A DNA stretch of 18,440 nucleotides from Tissierellia bacterium (GTDB lineage Bacteria > Bacillota > Clostridia > Tissierellales > Tissierellaceae): positions 1 through 18,440 of the forward strand of contig JAAYLY010000146.1 in assembly GCA_012521625.1 (NCBI GenBank), given 5' to 3'. Position numbers and translations under genes: made by a program. Below the pieces are notes generated by a model. That model had not been told where the DNA came from. It saw only the letters and a program-made list of their open reading frames with translations, and did no database searches. Below are positions 6,950 through 15,288 of this stretch, piece after piece; the first letter of the stretch is position 1, and each line of letters begins with the position of its first letter.

Positions 6950-7981
6950 ATGAGACTGTTGAGCATTTTTAATAAGGACATGGGAATTGACTTAGGTACA
7001 GCAAATACTCTAGTTTATATAAAAAATAAGGGTGTAGTAGCAAGGGAACCATCAGTTGTAGCTATTCAAACAAATACTAAGCAAGTACTGGCTGTTGGAG
7101 AAGAGGCTAAGAAGATGATTGGTAGGACGCCAGGAAATATTGTAGCCATAAGACCACTAAGGGATGGAGTTATAGCTGACTTTGATGTTACACAAAATAT
7201 GTTGAAATACTTTATCAAGAAGGCCTATAAGAGGAAATCACTTATTCAACCAAGGGTTGTAATCTGCGTTCCCAGTGGTGTAACAGAAGTAGAGAAGAGG
7301 GCTGTAGAAGAAGCTGCTATTCATGCAGGAGCCAGGGACGCCTATTTAATTGAAGAACCTATGGCAGCTGCCATAGGGGCAGGTTTACCTGTTCAAGAAG
7401 CTACAGGTAGTTTAATAGTGGACATAGGTGGTGGTACTACAGAAGTTGCAGTTATATCCCTTGGTGGAATCGTCACAAGCAAATCCATTAGGGTTGGTGG
7501 GGACGAGTTTGATGAGTCAATCGTCAACTATATTAAGAAGGAATATAGCCTAATGATCGGTGAGAGGACGGCAGAAGAGATAAAAATCCAAATAGGTACT
7601 GCCGATCCTAATTCTGAGGTAGTTAAGATGGATATTAGGGGGCGTGACCTAGTTACAGGCCTGCCTAAGACCTTGGAAATCTCCTCCAGGGAAATCTATG
7701 AAGCTATGAAGGAGCCTATTGCAAGTATTATAGATTCAATTAAGTCAACCCTAGAAAAAACTCCACCAGAGTTGGCTGCAGATATTATAGAGCAGGGCAT
7801 TATGTTAACAGGTGGAGGTTCACAGCTAGATGGCTTAGACAATGTTATTGCTGAAGAGACGGGAATGCCGGTAATAATAGCTGAAAACCCTCTAGATTGT
7901 GTTGCTATTGGAACAGGAAGGGCTCTAGATAGTATAGATGTTTTAAAGCGATCTCTGTACAATAGCAAGAAAATGGGCTAA
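6950..7981 (+). CDS. mreB: Rod shape-determining protein MreB
   Basis: MreB is the bacterial actin that forms membrane-bound filaments and guides side-wall peptidoglycan synthesis. The 343-residue product has the actin-fold nucleotide motifs: phosphate-1 MGIDLGTANT (11-20), phosphate-2 VDIGGGTTE (157-165) and adenosine LTGGGSQLDGL (286-296). The hydrophobic and basic N-terminal residues (MRLLSIFNKD) could act as a membrane anchor. Length is normal. ATG 6950 follows AAGGAG at 6938-6943. mreC starts 11 bases after the stop. The set mreB-mreC-mreD-PBP2 is an elongasome operon, so the cell is probably rod-shaped. Confidence 0.97.
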   Translation: MRLLSIFNKDMGIDLGTANTLVYIKNKGVVAREPSVVAIQTNTKQVLAVGEEAKKMIGRTPGNIVAIRPLRDGVIADFDVTQNMLKYFIKKAYKRKSLIQPRVVICVPSGVTEVEKRAVEEAAIHAGARDAYLIEEPMAAAIGAGLPVQEATGSLIVDIGGGTTEVAVISLGGIVTSKSIRVGGDEFDESIVNYIKKEYSLMIGERTAEEIKIQIGTADPNSEVVKMDIRGRDLVTGLPKTLEISSREIYEAMKEPIASIIDSIKSTLEKTPPELAADIIEQGIMLTGGGSQLDGLDNVIAEETGMPVIIAENPLDCVAIGTGRALDSIDVLKRSLYNSKKMG

Positions 7982-7992
7982 GTGGTGATTAT

Positions 7993-8829
7993 ATGTATTT
8001 TTTAAAGAAGCACAAGGATAGAATGATAGTAACTTTAGTTGCTATCATTCTAATTATTATAATTGGAATGACTAATAAGGATAGGTTATCCCTAACTAAA
8101 TTTGAAAAGACCATTGGGAACATAATCAGCCCGATTAATAAGATAACTAATAGTGTTGGAAATAGCATATCCAATTTTTTTGCTACTATTGCTAATTTAA
8201 CTAATTTAATAGAAGAAAATGAAGAATTAAGGGTAAAGGTAGCTGCCTTAGAGGAAGAGAATAGGGATTTAAAAAACATCATTGGAAAATATGACTTTCT
8301 TAAAAAGGAAGCTGCCTTGATGGAAAATACTAACTTCAATATTATCCCAGCACAGATCACCATGATGGAACCGGGAAACTGGTATGACGTATTCGTTATA
8401 GACAAGGGTTCAAAGGACGGAATTGAAAAGGGTGACAATGTTATCAATGGCATAGAGATTGAGAGTGGAGTAATTGAAGAGGGTATTATAGGTAGAGTGG
8501 TGGATGTTGGTGATAATTGGTCAAAGGTGATTTCCATAATAGATGAGCAAAGTAGAATCTCCTTTAAAATCACCAGGACCCAAGATGGAGGAATACTCTA
8601 CGGTAGTGTAGATGGGGTATTAAGCGGTTATTTATTCGATAGCGAAGCAGATGTAGTGCCTGGGGATAAGATCTTTACCTCTGGCTTAGGAGGAGCTTTC
8701 CTAGAGGATTTATACATAGGAGAAGTTGAGGAAGTCCATGAGGTGGAAGAAGAATTGATGAAGAAGATAGTTGTAAAACCAGCTATCAACTTTAAGAAGA
8801 TCTATAGGGTATTTATAATTAAGGAATAA
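7993..8829 (+). CDS. mreC: Rod shape-determining protein MreC
   Basis: MreC is the extracytoplasmic scaffold that links MreB, MreD and PBP2 and helps activate PBP2. The 278-residue product has one membrane helix (about 11-26), then a coiled-coil segment (about 70-110, with NLIEENEELRVKVAALEEEN-type heptads), then the beta-rich domain (about 115-270). Conserved pieces are NWYDVFVIDKGSKDGIEKGD (129-148), GRVVDVGDNWSKVISIIDE (167-185) and PGDKIFTSGLGGAF (223-236). The segment between the first two (about 150-166) looks several residues longer than usual. ATG 7993 is preceded by GTGGTGATT, a modest RBS. The mreD start follows within a few bases of the stop. Confidence 0.94.
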   Translation: MYFLKKHKDRMIVTLVAIILIIIIGMTNKDRLSLTKFEKTIGNIISPINKITNSVGNSISNFFATIANLTNLIEENEELRVKVAALEEENRDLKNIIGKYDFLKKEAALMENTNFNIIPAQITMMEPGNWYDVFVIDKGSKDGIEKGDNVINGIEIESGVIEEGIIGRVVDVGDNWSKVISIIDEQSRISFKITRTQDGGILYGSVDGVLSGYLFDSEADVVPGDKIFTSGLGGAFLEDLYIGEVEEVHEVEEELMKKIVVKPAINFKKIYRVFIIKE

Positions 8830-8832
8830 GGG

Positions 8833-9342
8833 TTGATTTGCGTGACTATAGCTATTTTAGCTTTAATAATACTGATAAATATAATATTTCAAAGTTCCAT
8901 CCTTCCTTATTTTACCATGTTAAAATATTTTCCCAACACTGGATTAGTCCTAATCATATTGGTGGCTTTAAGAAAAGGAAAGTATTATGGAGCTTTTTTC
9001 GGCTTAGCCCTTGGACTAATTCAAGACATACTCTTTGGACAAGTAATAGGGGTAAATGCCCTAATATATTTCCTCCTAGGTTATATTGTAGGACTGATCC
9101 AGAGGGTAGTAGTAGTGGAGAATATCTTCATTCCCATACTTAGCTCTATCCTAGCTACTATTTATTACAACTTTTCCTTTTATATTATGATGTTTTTCCT
9201 ATCTAGGAATATTCCAAGAGCTATTATGATAAAGAACGTCTTTTCCATAGAGATTTTATACAATGCAATAATTGCTTCCCTCCTATATAAGCTGTTTACT
9301 AAGATATTTATAATACCTTCCTTGAGTTTTGGAAAGAGGTAG
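8833..9342 (+). CDS. mreD: Rod shape-determining protein MreD
   Basis: MreD is the small integral membrane partner of MreC. The 169-residue product is almost wholly hydrophobic with about five helices. It contains the family-like stretch YYGAFFGLALGLIQDILFGQ (about 51-70), followed by GVNALIYFLLGYIVG. The start is uncertain: TTG 8833 has AAGGA (8821-8825) upstream, while GTG 8842 has AAGGG (8828-8832) at good distance; the two differ by three residues. Sequence conservation in this family is low, so identification leans on size, topology and the position between mreC and PBP2. The stop lies 10 bases before the PBP2 start. Confidence 0.92.
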   Translation: MICVTIAILALIILINIIFQSSILPYFTMLKYFPNTGLVLIILVALRKGKYYGAFFGLALGLIQDILFGQVIGVNALIYFLLGYIVGLIQRVVVVENIFIPILSSILATIYYNFSFYIMMFFLSRNIPRAIMIKNVFSIEILYNAIIASLLYKLFTKIFIIPSLSFGKR

Positions 9343-9352
9343 AGGTGATATT

Positions 9353-12300
9353 TTGAACCTAATTGAAAAAATTAAAGATCGATATAATATAATCACCTTC
9401 GTGCTGATAATTATGATGTTAGTCCTATCCCTTAGGCTAGCCACCCTAACTATTGCCCAGGGCGATTACTATAGGGACCTATCGGACAATAAGAGGTTGA
9501 AGGAAGTATATATTACTTCCCCAAGGGGGGAGATTAGGGATAGATATGGTAGGCTTCTAGCTGGCAATAAGCCAAGCTTTACAGTTCAACTGCTAAAGGA
9601 TGAACTTAATAGGTTACCTAAGGAAGAAAAAAATCAGGCCTTTTTAGACCTAATCAGGCTCTTAGAGGAAGATGGGGTTAATTATGCAGATGAGATTCCC
9701 ATTCAGCTTAATATATATAAGTATGCAAGGGAGGAAGACTATCTAAAGGAGAATTTAGAACCTATAGATAAGGTTTTGGATATAATAGAGGAATATGATT
9801 TAATTTCTGAAATATTAGATACTTACTATATCCATCCTACTTATGAGGAACATTTTAAATTTATTACTGCCAATAAGGCCATATCCGCCCTTCTGGATAG
9901 GGGGATAGATGTTCCAGTCATAGCCTCAATAGAAGATGGACAAGTAGTATTTTCCTTTAGGTCAGATGTAGACATAGAAAGATGGAAGAAGAATAATGAA
10001 GTTAGCCCCTACGCCGGGGCTAAGGATATCCTTATTAAATATATTAAGGAGGACTCTACCATCTTAAGAAAGATGATAGACCATTCCATAGCTAGGAAAT
10101 TAGTCTACGACATTCTAGTTGAAAAGGGCTTAAGTGCCAATATTGTAATCCAGTATATTGCCATTGAATATAAGGAAGATTATTTAAAACAAAAAAGGGC
10201 CCTCAGCAGGATCTATCCAGAAGTAACTATGACTTCTTCTGCAAAGGATGATTTCATAAATATAGTGAAGAAGGTATCCTTAAAGAACTTCTTAGAAACT
10301 ACTATAGAAGATTCAGAGGGTAATAAAATAATTCCTGGGAAAGTTTTCCTATCTATGGTCCAAGAGAAGGGCATAGAAGTACCCATTGAAATAGAGTTAG
10401 ACGAAAGTAGCTCCTCAGTAATTTACCGCTATACAGGCAGTAAGGAGTTAGGCGGTGATGATAACCTTGTAGACTTACTTATTTCATACGGTGTGGAAGC
10501 TGATATTATTGCTGACTTTATAACCGATGAAGATATAAAGTATCTTGTTCAGGCACAATTATTAAAGGATGGAGTAAACCCTAGGATTTCTATTGCTAAG
10601 GAATTTCAGTATGTGGATATGAATAATCTAATTACCTTCTATACGGCAAATAGGATTCCTGATGATAGTACGGATGAAGAGGCCTTCAAGATCCTAAGGG
10701 AAAATTATGATATCGACGAAAGCCTAAGTGATTTTGAAGCCAGAAAGATGCTAATCTTACACAACCAGCTGAAAAAGCAAGGATATCTAGCATATACACC
10801 TATTAATATAGCTTATGGTATTAAGGATAGCACTGTTGCTAAAATAGAGGAAAGCCTAGCAGATATACCTGGTATAAAAGTATCAGTTGAGCCCGTCCGC
10901 TATTATCCGGAAGGGACTACTGCAGCCCACATCCTAGGATATTTAGGAAAGATTAGCCAACCTAATGAGATTGAGAAATATATAGAGGAGTTAAACTATT
11001 CACCTAATGATCTAATCGGTAAGACGGGTATTGAAGAGAGTTTTGAACAGACCCTAAGGGGGAAAAATGGGGTTAGAAAGGTGGAAGTTGACTCCCTAGG
11101 AAATACCACTAATGTTTTGGAGGAAGTTAAGCCTATACCGGGTGATAATATCTACTTGACTATAGATTTAAAACTACAGCAGGTGGCAGAGCAGGCTTTG
11201 AAGCAAACCTTGGAAGCAATTAGTACAGGAGGCACCTACAGAAGCCCATGGGGTGATTATTCCTATGGTATCAATAGGCGGAAGGGTAGGCCTTATATAG
11301 CAAATACTGGTGCTGTAGTAGCTATAGACGTAAAAACAGGAGAAGTTTTAGCCAGTGCCAGTTATCCGGCTTACGATCCAAACTTATTTGCTACTGGTAT
11401 TTCCAACACCGACTGGGAAAGCTTATTCCCTGAAAACCCCAATGACCAAATGGCCCCAAGGCCTTTATATAACATAGTAACTCAAACGGCCATCCAACCA
11501 GGTTCTGTATACAAGATGGTGACAGCCTTAACGGCCTTGGAGAAGGGCCTATCACCCAATTATAAGATACAGGATATGGGTAGGGTGGACATTGGTAATA
11601 GGCAGTTTAGATGTCTAATATGGACCAATACAGGTGGGACCCATGGTTTTGTAAATGTCTATGAGGCCCTTAGGGACTCTTGTAACTATTACTTCTATAC
11701 CCTAGCCATGGGTTATAATCAAAAATCTGGCGTTAATATCGGGGTCCAAATAAGCATTGAAGATATAGCAGAAATGAGTAAGAAGTTAGGCCTAAACGAT
11801 AAAACGGGAATTGAAATCAATATTCCAGCTGAAGTATCTGGTGGAGTACCGGACCCTCAAAGAAAGGTAATCAATACTAAGGCATCACTAAAATCCTATT
11901 TAAACAGGAATATAGATACGTACTTTAAGGAAGATTTTGAATATGATGATGAATATCGGAAAGAGACAATCGATGAAATCGTCAGCTGGATCGACCTAGA
12001 AGAACCTTTATCACGTGAAGAAGTTATCCGCAGGTTGGATGCCTTGGGCTTAAAGGCTGAAGAGAAATTACCAAATGAGAGAGAAGGCCTGGCGGACAGG
12101 ATAAAATACACCTATATAAACTTCGCAGGTTGGAATATTACAGATACACTGAACGTTACCATTGGTCAAGGTACTAATGCCTATACTCCTATTCAAATGG
12201 CTAACTATATAGGCATAATAGCCAACGGGGGATATAGGCATAAGCTGACCTTAATCGACAGCATAAGAAACTACAATAATTCTGAAACTAAATATGTTCA

Positions 12301-12679
12301 CCAACCTAATCCTGAAAGGATAGATTTGAATGACTATGAAAATCTTGAACATATTAAGAAGGGGATGAAGATGGTTGCTGAATCTGGTACGGCCCGTAGG
12401 GTATTCCAAAATTTCCCTGTGGAAGTAGGGGTTAAGACGGGAACTGCCCAAAGGGCAGGAAAAAACCCAGCTACGGGAGATACCTATGATGATTTCGCCT
12501 GGTTTGTAGGTTTCGCACCCTATGAGGATCCTGAAATAGCAGTTGCAGCTGTTATCTTCCAGGGTGGTACTGGTGGGTATGCGGGACCGATGGTTAGAGA
12601 TATAATGGCAGAATATCTTGGTCTAAATGATTCAAATATATACGATGGCTTGCCCTATGACAACTTTATAACCAAATGA
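9353..12679 (+). CDS. mrdA: Penicillin-binding protein 2 (elongasome transpeptidase), very long form
   Basis: PBP2 is the class B transpeptidase that cross-links peptidoglycan in the side wall. From TTG 9353 it has 1,108 residues, against about 600-700 in most bacteria; long forms are known in clostridia. A membrane helix (about 13-32) is followed by the dimerisation-domain motif SPRGEIRDRYGRLLA (about 56-70). A long insertion (about 80-490) with repeated modules comes next, then the pedestal motifs VRYYPEGTTAAHILGYLG (515-532) and GKTGIEESFE (556-565). The catalytic domain has SVYK (Ser718, Lys721), SCN (776-778) and KTGT (1028-1031). A second insertion of about 90 residues lies between SCN and KTG (about 830-920). 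I chose TTG 9353 because GAGGTG (9342-9347) precedes it; an upstream in-frame TTG at 9329 overlaps mreD and lacks an RBS. All active-site residues are present. Confidence 0.95.
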   Translation: MNLIEKIKDRYNIITFVLIIMMLVLSLRLATLTIAQGDYYRDLSDNKRLKEVYITSPRGEIRDRYGRLLAGNKPSFTVQLLKDELNRLPKEEKNQAFLDLIRLLEEDGVNYADEIPIQLNIYKYAREEDYLKENLEPIDKVLDIIEEYDLISEILDTYYIHPTYEEHFKFITANKAISALLDRGIDVPVIASIEDGQVVFSFRSDVDIERWKKNNEVSPYAGAKDILIKYIKEDSTILRKMIDHSIARKLVYDILVEKGLSANIVIQYIAIEYKEDYLKQKRALSRIYPEVTMTSSAKDDFINIVKKVSLKNFLETTIEDSEGNKIIPGKVFLSMVQEKGIEVPIEIELDESSSSVIYRYTGSKELGGDDNLVDLLISYGVEADIIADFITDEDIKYLVQAQLLKDGVNPRISIAKEFQYVDMNNLITFYTANRIPDDSTDEEAFKILRENYDIDESLSDFEARKMLILHNQLKKQGYLAYTPINIAYGIKDSTVAKIEESLADIPGIKVSVEPVRYYPEGTTAAHILGYLGKISQPNEIEKYIEELNYSPNDLIGKTGIEESFEQTLRGKNGVRKVEVDSLGNTTNVLEEVKPIPGDNIYLTIDLKLQQVAEQALKQTLEAISTGGTYRSPWGDYSYGINRRKGRPYIANTGAVVAIDVKTGEVLASASYPAYDPNLFATGISNTDWESLFPENPNDQMAPRPLYNIVTQTAIQPGSVYKMVTALTALEKGLSPNYKIQDMGRVDIGNRQFRCLIWTNTGGTHGFVNVYEALRDSCNYYFYTLAMGYNQKSGVNIGVQISIEDIAEMSKKLGLNDKTGIEINIPAEVSGGVPDPQRKVINTKASLKSYLNRNIDTYFKEDFEYDDEYRKETIDEIVSWIDLEEPLSREEVIRRLDALGLKAEEKLPNEREGLADRIKYTYINFAGWNITDTLNVTIGQGTNAYTPIQMANYIGIIANGGYRHKLTLIDSIRNYNNSETKYVHQPNPERIDLNDYENLEHIKKGMKMVAESGTARRVFQNFPVEVGVKTGTAQRAGKNPATGDTYDDFAWFVGFAPYEDPEIAVAAVIFQGGTGGYAGPMVRDIMAEYLGLNDSNIYDGLPYDNFITK

Positions 12680-12714
12680 AAATTTTAAGAAAAATGGTGA
12701 AAAGACTTATATTA

Positions 12715-12726
12715 TGGTAAGATAAT
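12715..12726 (+). promoter_or_regulatory. minC: Possible extended -10 promoter of minCDE
   Basis: TGGTAAGAT (12715-12723) is an extended -10 (TG, one base, TAAGAT); the overlapping GATAAT ends at 12726. No good -35 is visible at 17 bases (TGGTGA). The 77-base gap between PBP2 and minC has no terminator, so minCDE may also be transcribed from upstream. The same TGGTAA core recurs at two other candidate promoters in the window. Confidence 0.4.
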
Positions 12727-12756
12727 AGTGTAAAGACCAAGACGGAGGTAGTAAAG

Positions 12757-13395
12757 GTGAAGAGGGATATGGTTACCTTTAAGGGTATAAATGAAGGAAT
12801 ATATTTGGAGGTCTATGGGTCCGATATAGAATTAATTAAGAAGGAATTAGATGAGAAAATTTCAAAGCAATTGAATTTTTTTCAGGGAATGAAGTTCCTT
12901 GGGGTTAAGGCTGAGGGCTTAACCCCGGAACAGGTCCTTGAGATCAGCCTTATTTTAAAATATAAATATGACTTTGTCTTCGATACAGAGGAAGATCCTT
13001 TAAATAGGGCCAGTAAAATCTTTGTAGAAAAAGATAGAATTAGTGACGATTTATCGGAAGGTATGACTAAGTTTCTGTATGGGACACTTAGGTCTGGACA
13101 AGTTATAGAATATAATGGTAATATCGTAGTAGTTGGAGATGTAAATCCAGGGGCTGTTTTAAAGGCCACGGGTAACATTATTGTCCTAGGGGTATTAAAG
13201 GGTGTGGCCTATGCAGGATTAGGTGGTAATAATGATGCCATTGTTGCAGCTTACGATTTCATGCCTACTCAACTTAAAATAAACGATATTATAGTTAGGG
13301 CACCAGATGGTGGCATTTCACAATATAGATCACCAGAAGTAGCCAAGATATATGATGGCGAAATTATAATAGAGCCGTACTTGCCCAATAAATAA
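12757..13395 (+). CDS. minC: Septum site-determining protein MinC
   Basis: MinC blocks FtsZ assembly away from mid-cell when carried to the membrane by MinD. The 212-residue product has a divergent N-terminal domain (about 1-95), which in the family acts on FtsZ. The C-terminal beta-helix domain (about 105-205) binds MinD: LRSGQVIEYNGNIVVVGDVN (111-130), PGAVLKATGNIIVLGVLKGV (131-150) and AYAGLGGN (151-158). The start is GTG at 12757 with GGAGG at 12744-12748; an in-frame ATG at 12769 is less well placed. minD begins 15 bases after the stop. Confidence 0.95.
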   Translation: MKRDMVTFKGINEGIYLEVYGSDIELIKKELDEKISKQLNFFQGMKFLGVKAEGLTPEQVLEISLILKYKYDFVFDTEEDPLNRASKIFVEKDRISDDLSEGMTKFLYGTLRSGQVIEYNGNIVVVGDVNPGAVLKATGNIIVLGVLKGVAYAGLGGNNDAIVAAYDFMPTQLKINDIIVRAPDGGISQYRSPEVAKIYDGEIIIEPYLPNK

Positions 13396-13410
13396 AAGGG
13401 AGGAACAGAA

Positions 13411-14223
13411 ATGGAGAATGAAAAAAAGGGAACTGCAATAGTTATAACCTCTGGAAAAGGGGGAGTTGGGAAAACAACCACTAGTGCAAATGTTGGGTCA
13501 GGCCTAGCCATACTAGGTAAATCTGTAGTTGTTGTAGATGCTGATATTGGGTTGAGAAATTTAGATGTGGTATTAGGTTTGGAGAATAGGATAGTTTATG
13601 ATATTGTTGATGTAGTGGAAAAAAACTGTAGATTAAAACAAGGCCTAATAAGGGACAAGCGTTTCGATAATCTATATCTATTACCTGCAGCTCAAACTAG
13701 GGACAAGTCTGCTATAAAGCCTGAGCAAATGATTGAACTTATTAACGAATTGAAGGAAATATTTGATTATATCATCATAGACTGCCCAGCTGGAATTGAG
13801 CAGGGTTTTCAATATTCCATCGCTGGAGCAGATCAAGCCATAATTGTAACCACACCGGAAATATCAGCTGTAAGGGATGCTGATAGGGTTATAGGTATAT
13901 TAGAAGCAAAGGGTCTTCATAATCCTAAGCTGATTATAAATAGGATCAGGCCAGAAATGGTTAAAAGAGGAGACATGATGAATAGGGAAGATATTGAGGA
14001 TATTTTAGCCATCGATCTATTAGGTATAGTGCCTGATGACGAAGAAATAGTTATATCCACCAATAAGGGAGAACCGGCTGTTATAGAAAGAAGATCCTTA
14101 GCTGGAAATGCCTATATGAACATTTCTAGGAGGATAATAGGTGAAGAAGTTGAATTATTAGACTTAGATAATAACGGCGAGGGTAAGTTTACGAAGATTT
14201 TAAAGCTGTTATTTAGTAAATAG
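13411..14223 (+). CDS. minD: Septum site-determining protein MinD (ATPase)
   Basis: MinD is a membrane-binding ATPase that recruits MinC and responds to MinE. The 270-residue product has the deviant Walker A motif SGKGGVGKTT (14-23, signature Lys16 and Lys21), a Walker A' motif VVDADIGLRNLD (41-52) and the switch II region IIIDCPAGIEQG. The last residues (about 258-270, KFTKILKLLFSK) form a short basic-hydrophobic helix typical of the MinD membrane-targeting sequence. This identifies it as MinD rather than ParA or FlhG. ATG 13411 follows GGGAGG (13398-13403). minE begins 11 bases after the stop. Confidence 0.97.
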   Translation: MENEKKGTAIVITSGKGGVGKTTTSANVGSGLAILGKSVVVVDADIGLRNLDVVLGLENRIVYDIVDVVEKNCRLKQGLIRDKRFDNLYLLPAAQTRDKSAIKPEQMIELINELKEIFDYIIIDCPAGIEQGFQYSIAGADQAIIVTTPEISAVRDADRVIGILEAKGLHNPKLIINRIRPEMVKRGDMMNREDIEDILAIDLLGIVPDDEEIVISTNKGEPAVIERRSLAGNAYMNISRRIIGEEVELLDLDNNGEGKFTKILKLLFSK

Positions 14224-14234
14224 GGGGGATAGTC

Positions 14235-14516
14235 TTGGAACTTTTTAAAATATTTAAAAAACAGGAAAAGAGCAAGAATGTAGCTAAGGAAAGGCTTAAA
14301 CTAGTATTAGTTCACGATCGGGCTGACCTATCACCAAGGTTTTTAGATATGATTAAGACGGATATTATTAGGGTTATATCTGAATATGCTGAAATCGATG
14401 AGGAAGGCTTAGATATTAAATTAACTAGGATGAAAAAAGATGGTGATTTAACTCCCATATCGGCTTTAGTAGCCAATATACCCTTGGTAAAAATAAATAA
14501 TATGGATAGAAATTAA
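14235..14516 (+). CDS. minE: Cell division topological specificity factor MinE
   Basis: MinE stimulates the MinD ATPase and drives pole-to-pole oscillation of MinCD. The 93-residue product has a hydrophobic-basic N-terminal segment (MELFKIFKKQ) that can bind membrane. The MinD-contact region with AKERLKLVLVHDRADLSP (17-34) comes next, followed by the topological specificity domain (about 35-88). The start is TTG at 14235 with a G-rich RBS (AGGGGGGAT, 14222-14230). Length and motifs are normal. The presence of MinE means that division-site placement here probably uses oscillation, as in some clostridia, rather than only a DivIVA/MinJ anchor as in Bacillus subtilis. Confidence 0.96.
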   Translation: MELFKIFKKQEKSKNVAKERLKLVLVHDRADLSPRFLDMIKTDIIRVISEYAEIDEEGLDIKLTRMKKDGDLTPISALVANIPLVKINNMDRN

Positions 14517-14526
14517 TGGTATAAAA

Positions 14527-14562
14527 CCTGCTCTTAATAAATATTAATTATTAAGGAGCAGG
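14527..14562 (+). promoter_or_regulatory. Hairpin covering the ribosome binding site of the SpoIVFA-like gene
   Basis: CCTGCTC (14527-14533) pairs with GAGCAGG (14556-14562), and TTAATAA (14534-14540) pairs with TTATTAA (14548-14554). This makes 14 base pairs with a single bulged G (14555) and a seven-base loop. The right arm contains AAGGAG (14553-14558) and most of AGGTG (14560-14564), the only Shine-Dalgarno candidates for ATG 14570. No T tract follows, so it is not a forward terminator. The pairing is seen directly; translational control is inference. Confidence 0.6.
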
Positions 14563-14569
14563 TGATTGG

Positions 14570-15208
14570 ATGAAAAAAAGATTATTAGAAATACTAGACT
14601 TAATCTATTTAAATGGTTCTAAGATTCTTAAGAAAATCTTACGAAAAAGCGCAATAGCCTTAAGTATCTTATCAATCCTATTGTTATTAAAGCTAGTAAA
14701 TTTAAATTTCACTAATAATGTATTAGCTAATATAAAGAATACCATTAATTATGAGTTCAATCTTACTAGGGATAGTATCAGGGTATTTAATAAAGCTAAG
14801 GAATTAGCTACTACAGGCACACATAAGGTTTTGGAAGTATTTCATATGGTAGAAATACATAAGTATCCTGCACCTATAGATGGTTTAGTCCATCGACACT
14901 ACCATAAAGACAACCCTGGTGTAGATATAAAGAGTACTGAAGATTTTGAAGCTAGGGCTATAACAGACGGTATCGTCAAGGATATCCATTTAACGGAAAA
15001 GAAGGGTTATTTTATAACTATTGAAAGCAGTGACTTTCAGCATATTTATGGATATTTATCAAAACCTTATGTATCCATTGGTGATAAGGTGGAAGAAGGA
15101 GATTTAATAGGGTATTTGGGGACAAGTAAAGATGGAAATAAATATTTAAGACTAGAGATCTTAAAGGATGGCAAATATCAAAACCCAATAGATTATATAG
15201 AATTTTAA
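14570..15208 (+). CDS. SpoIVFA-like membrane protein with degenerate M23 (LytM) domain
   Basis: The 212-residue product has a basic N-terminus, one membrane helix (about 28-44), a helical stalk (about 50-92) and a C-terminal M23/LytM-fold domain (about 100-210). The fold shows in PGVDIKS (116-122), ITDGIVKDI (131-139), SIGDKVEEGDLIGYLGTS (169-186) and the YLRLEI strand (192-197). The metal ligands are mostly lost: the His four residues before Asp119 is Asn115, and the usual HLH motif is Tyr192-Leu-Arg194. It is therefore probably not a peptidase. SpoIVFA, the regulator of the SpoIVFB protease in sporulation, has the same layout and lies near minCD in Firmicutes. No spoIVFB follows here, so the assignment is likely rather than certain. 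A terminator follows directly. Confidence 0.8.
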   Translation: MKKRLLEILDLIYLNGSKILKKILRKSAIALSILSILLLLKLVNLNFTNNVLANIKNTINYEFNLTRDSIRVFNKAKELATTGTHKVLEVFHMVEIHKYPAPIDGLVHRHYHKDNPGVDIKSTEDFEARAITDGIVKDIHLTEKKGYFITIESSDFQHIYGYLSKPYVSIGDKVEEGDLIGYLGTSKDGNKYLRLEILKDGKYQNPIDYIEF

Positions 15209-15240
15209 ATACCTCGGTTATCTGAGGTATTATTTTCTTT
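15208..15240 (+). terminator. Intrinsic terminator after the SpoIVFA-like gene
   Basis: AATACCTC (15208-15215) pairs with GAGGTATT (15224-15231) around an eight-base loop, followed by the T-rich tail ATTTTCTTT (15232-15240). The first base of the stem is the last base of the stop codon. It marks the end of the min transcript. Confidence 0.8.
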
Positions 15241-15258
15241 TATGGTAAGAAATATTTG

Positions 15259-15288
15259 TTTACATTACATATAGTTAAATAATATATT
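15259..15288 (+). promoter_or_regulatory. Weak candidate promoter in the intergenic region
   Basis: TTTACA (15259-15264) is followed after 18 bases by TATATT (15283-15288). Both boxes are fair, but the region is very AT-rich and the second box lies inside the left arm of an inverted repeat. If used, the transcript would begin within that repeat. Confidence 0.3.

Noticed and set aside
7989..8573. A 194-codon open frame on the minus strand opposite mreC
   Set aside because: It lies wholly within mreC, has low-complexity Ser/Ile/Pro-rich composition typical of the antisense of AT-rich genes, and shows no known domain. mreC itself has clear motifs.
9329..9352. TTG at 9329 as the PBP2 start
   Set aside because: It overlaps mreD, gives an unlikely N-terminus (MERGRGD) and lacks an RBS. 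TTG 9353 has GAGGTG at the right distance.
14527..14562. Hairpin after minE as an intrinsic terminator
   Set aside because: No T tract follows the stem on the + strand; on the other strand only four T bases follow and no gene runs in that direction.
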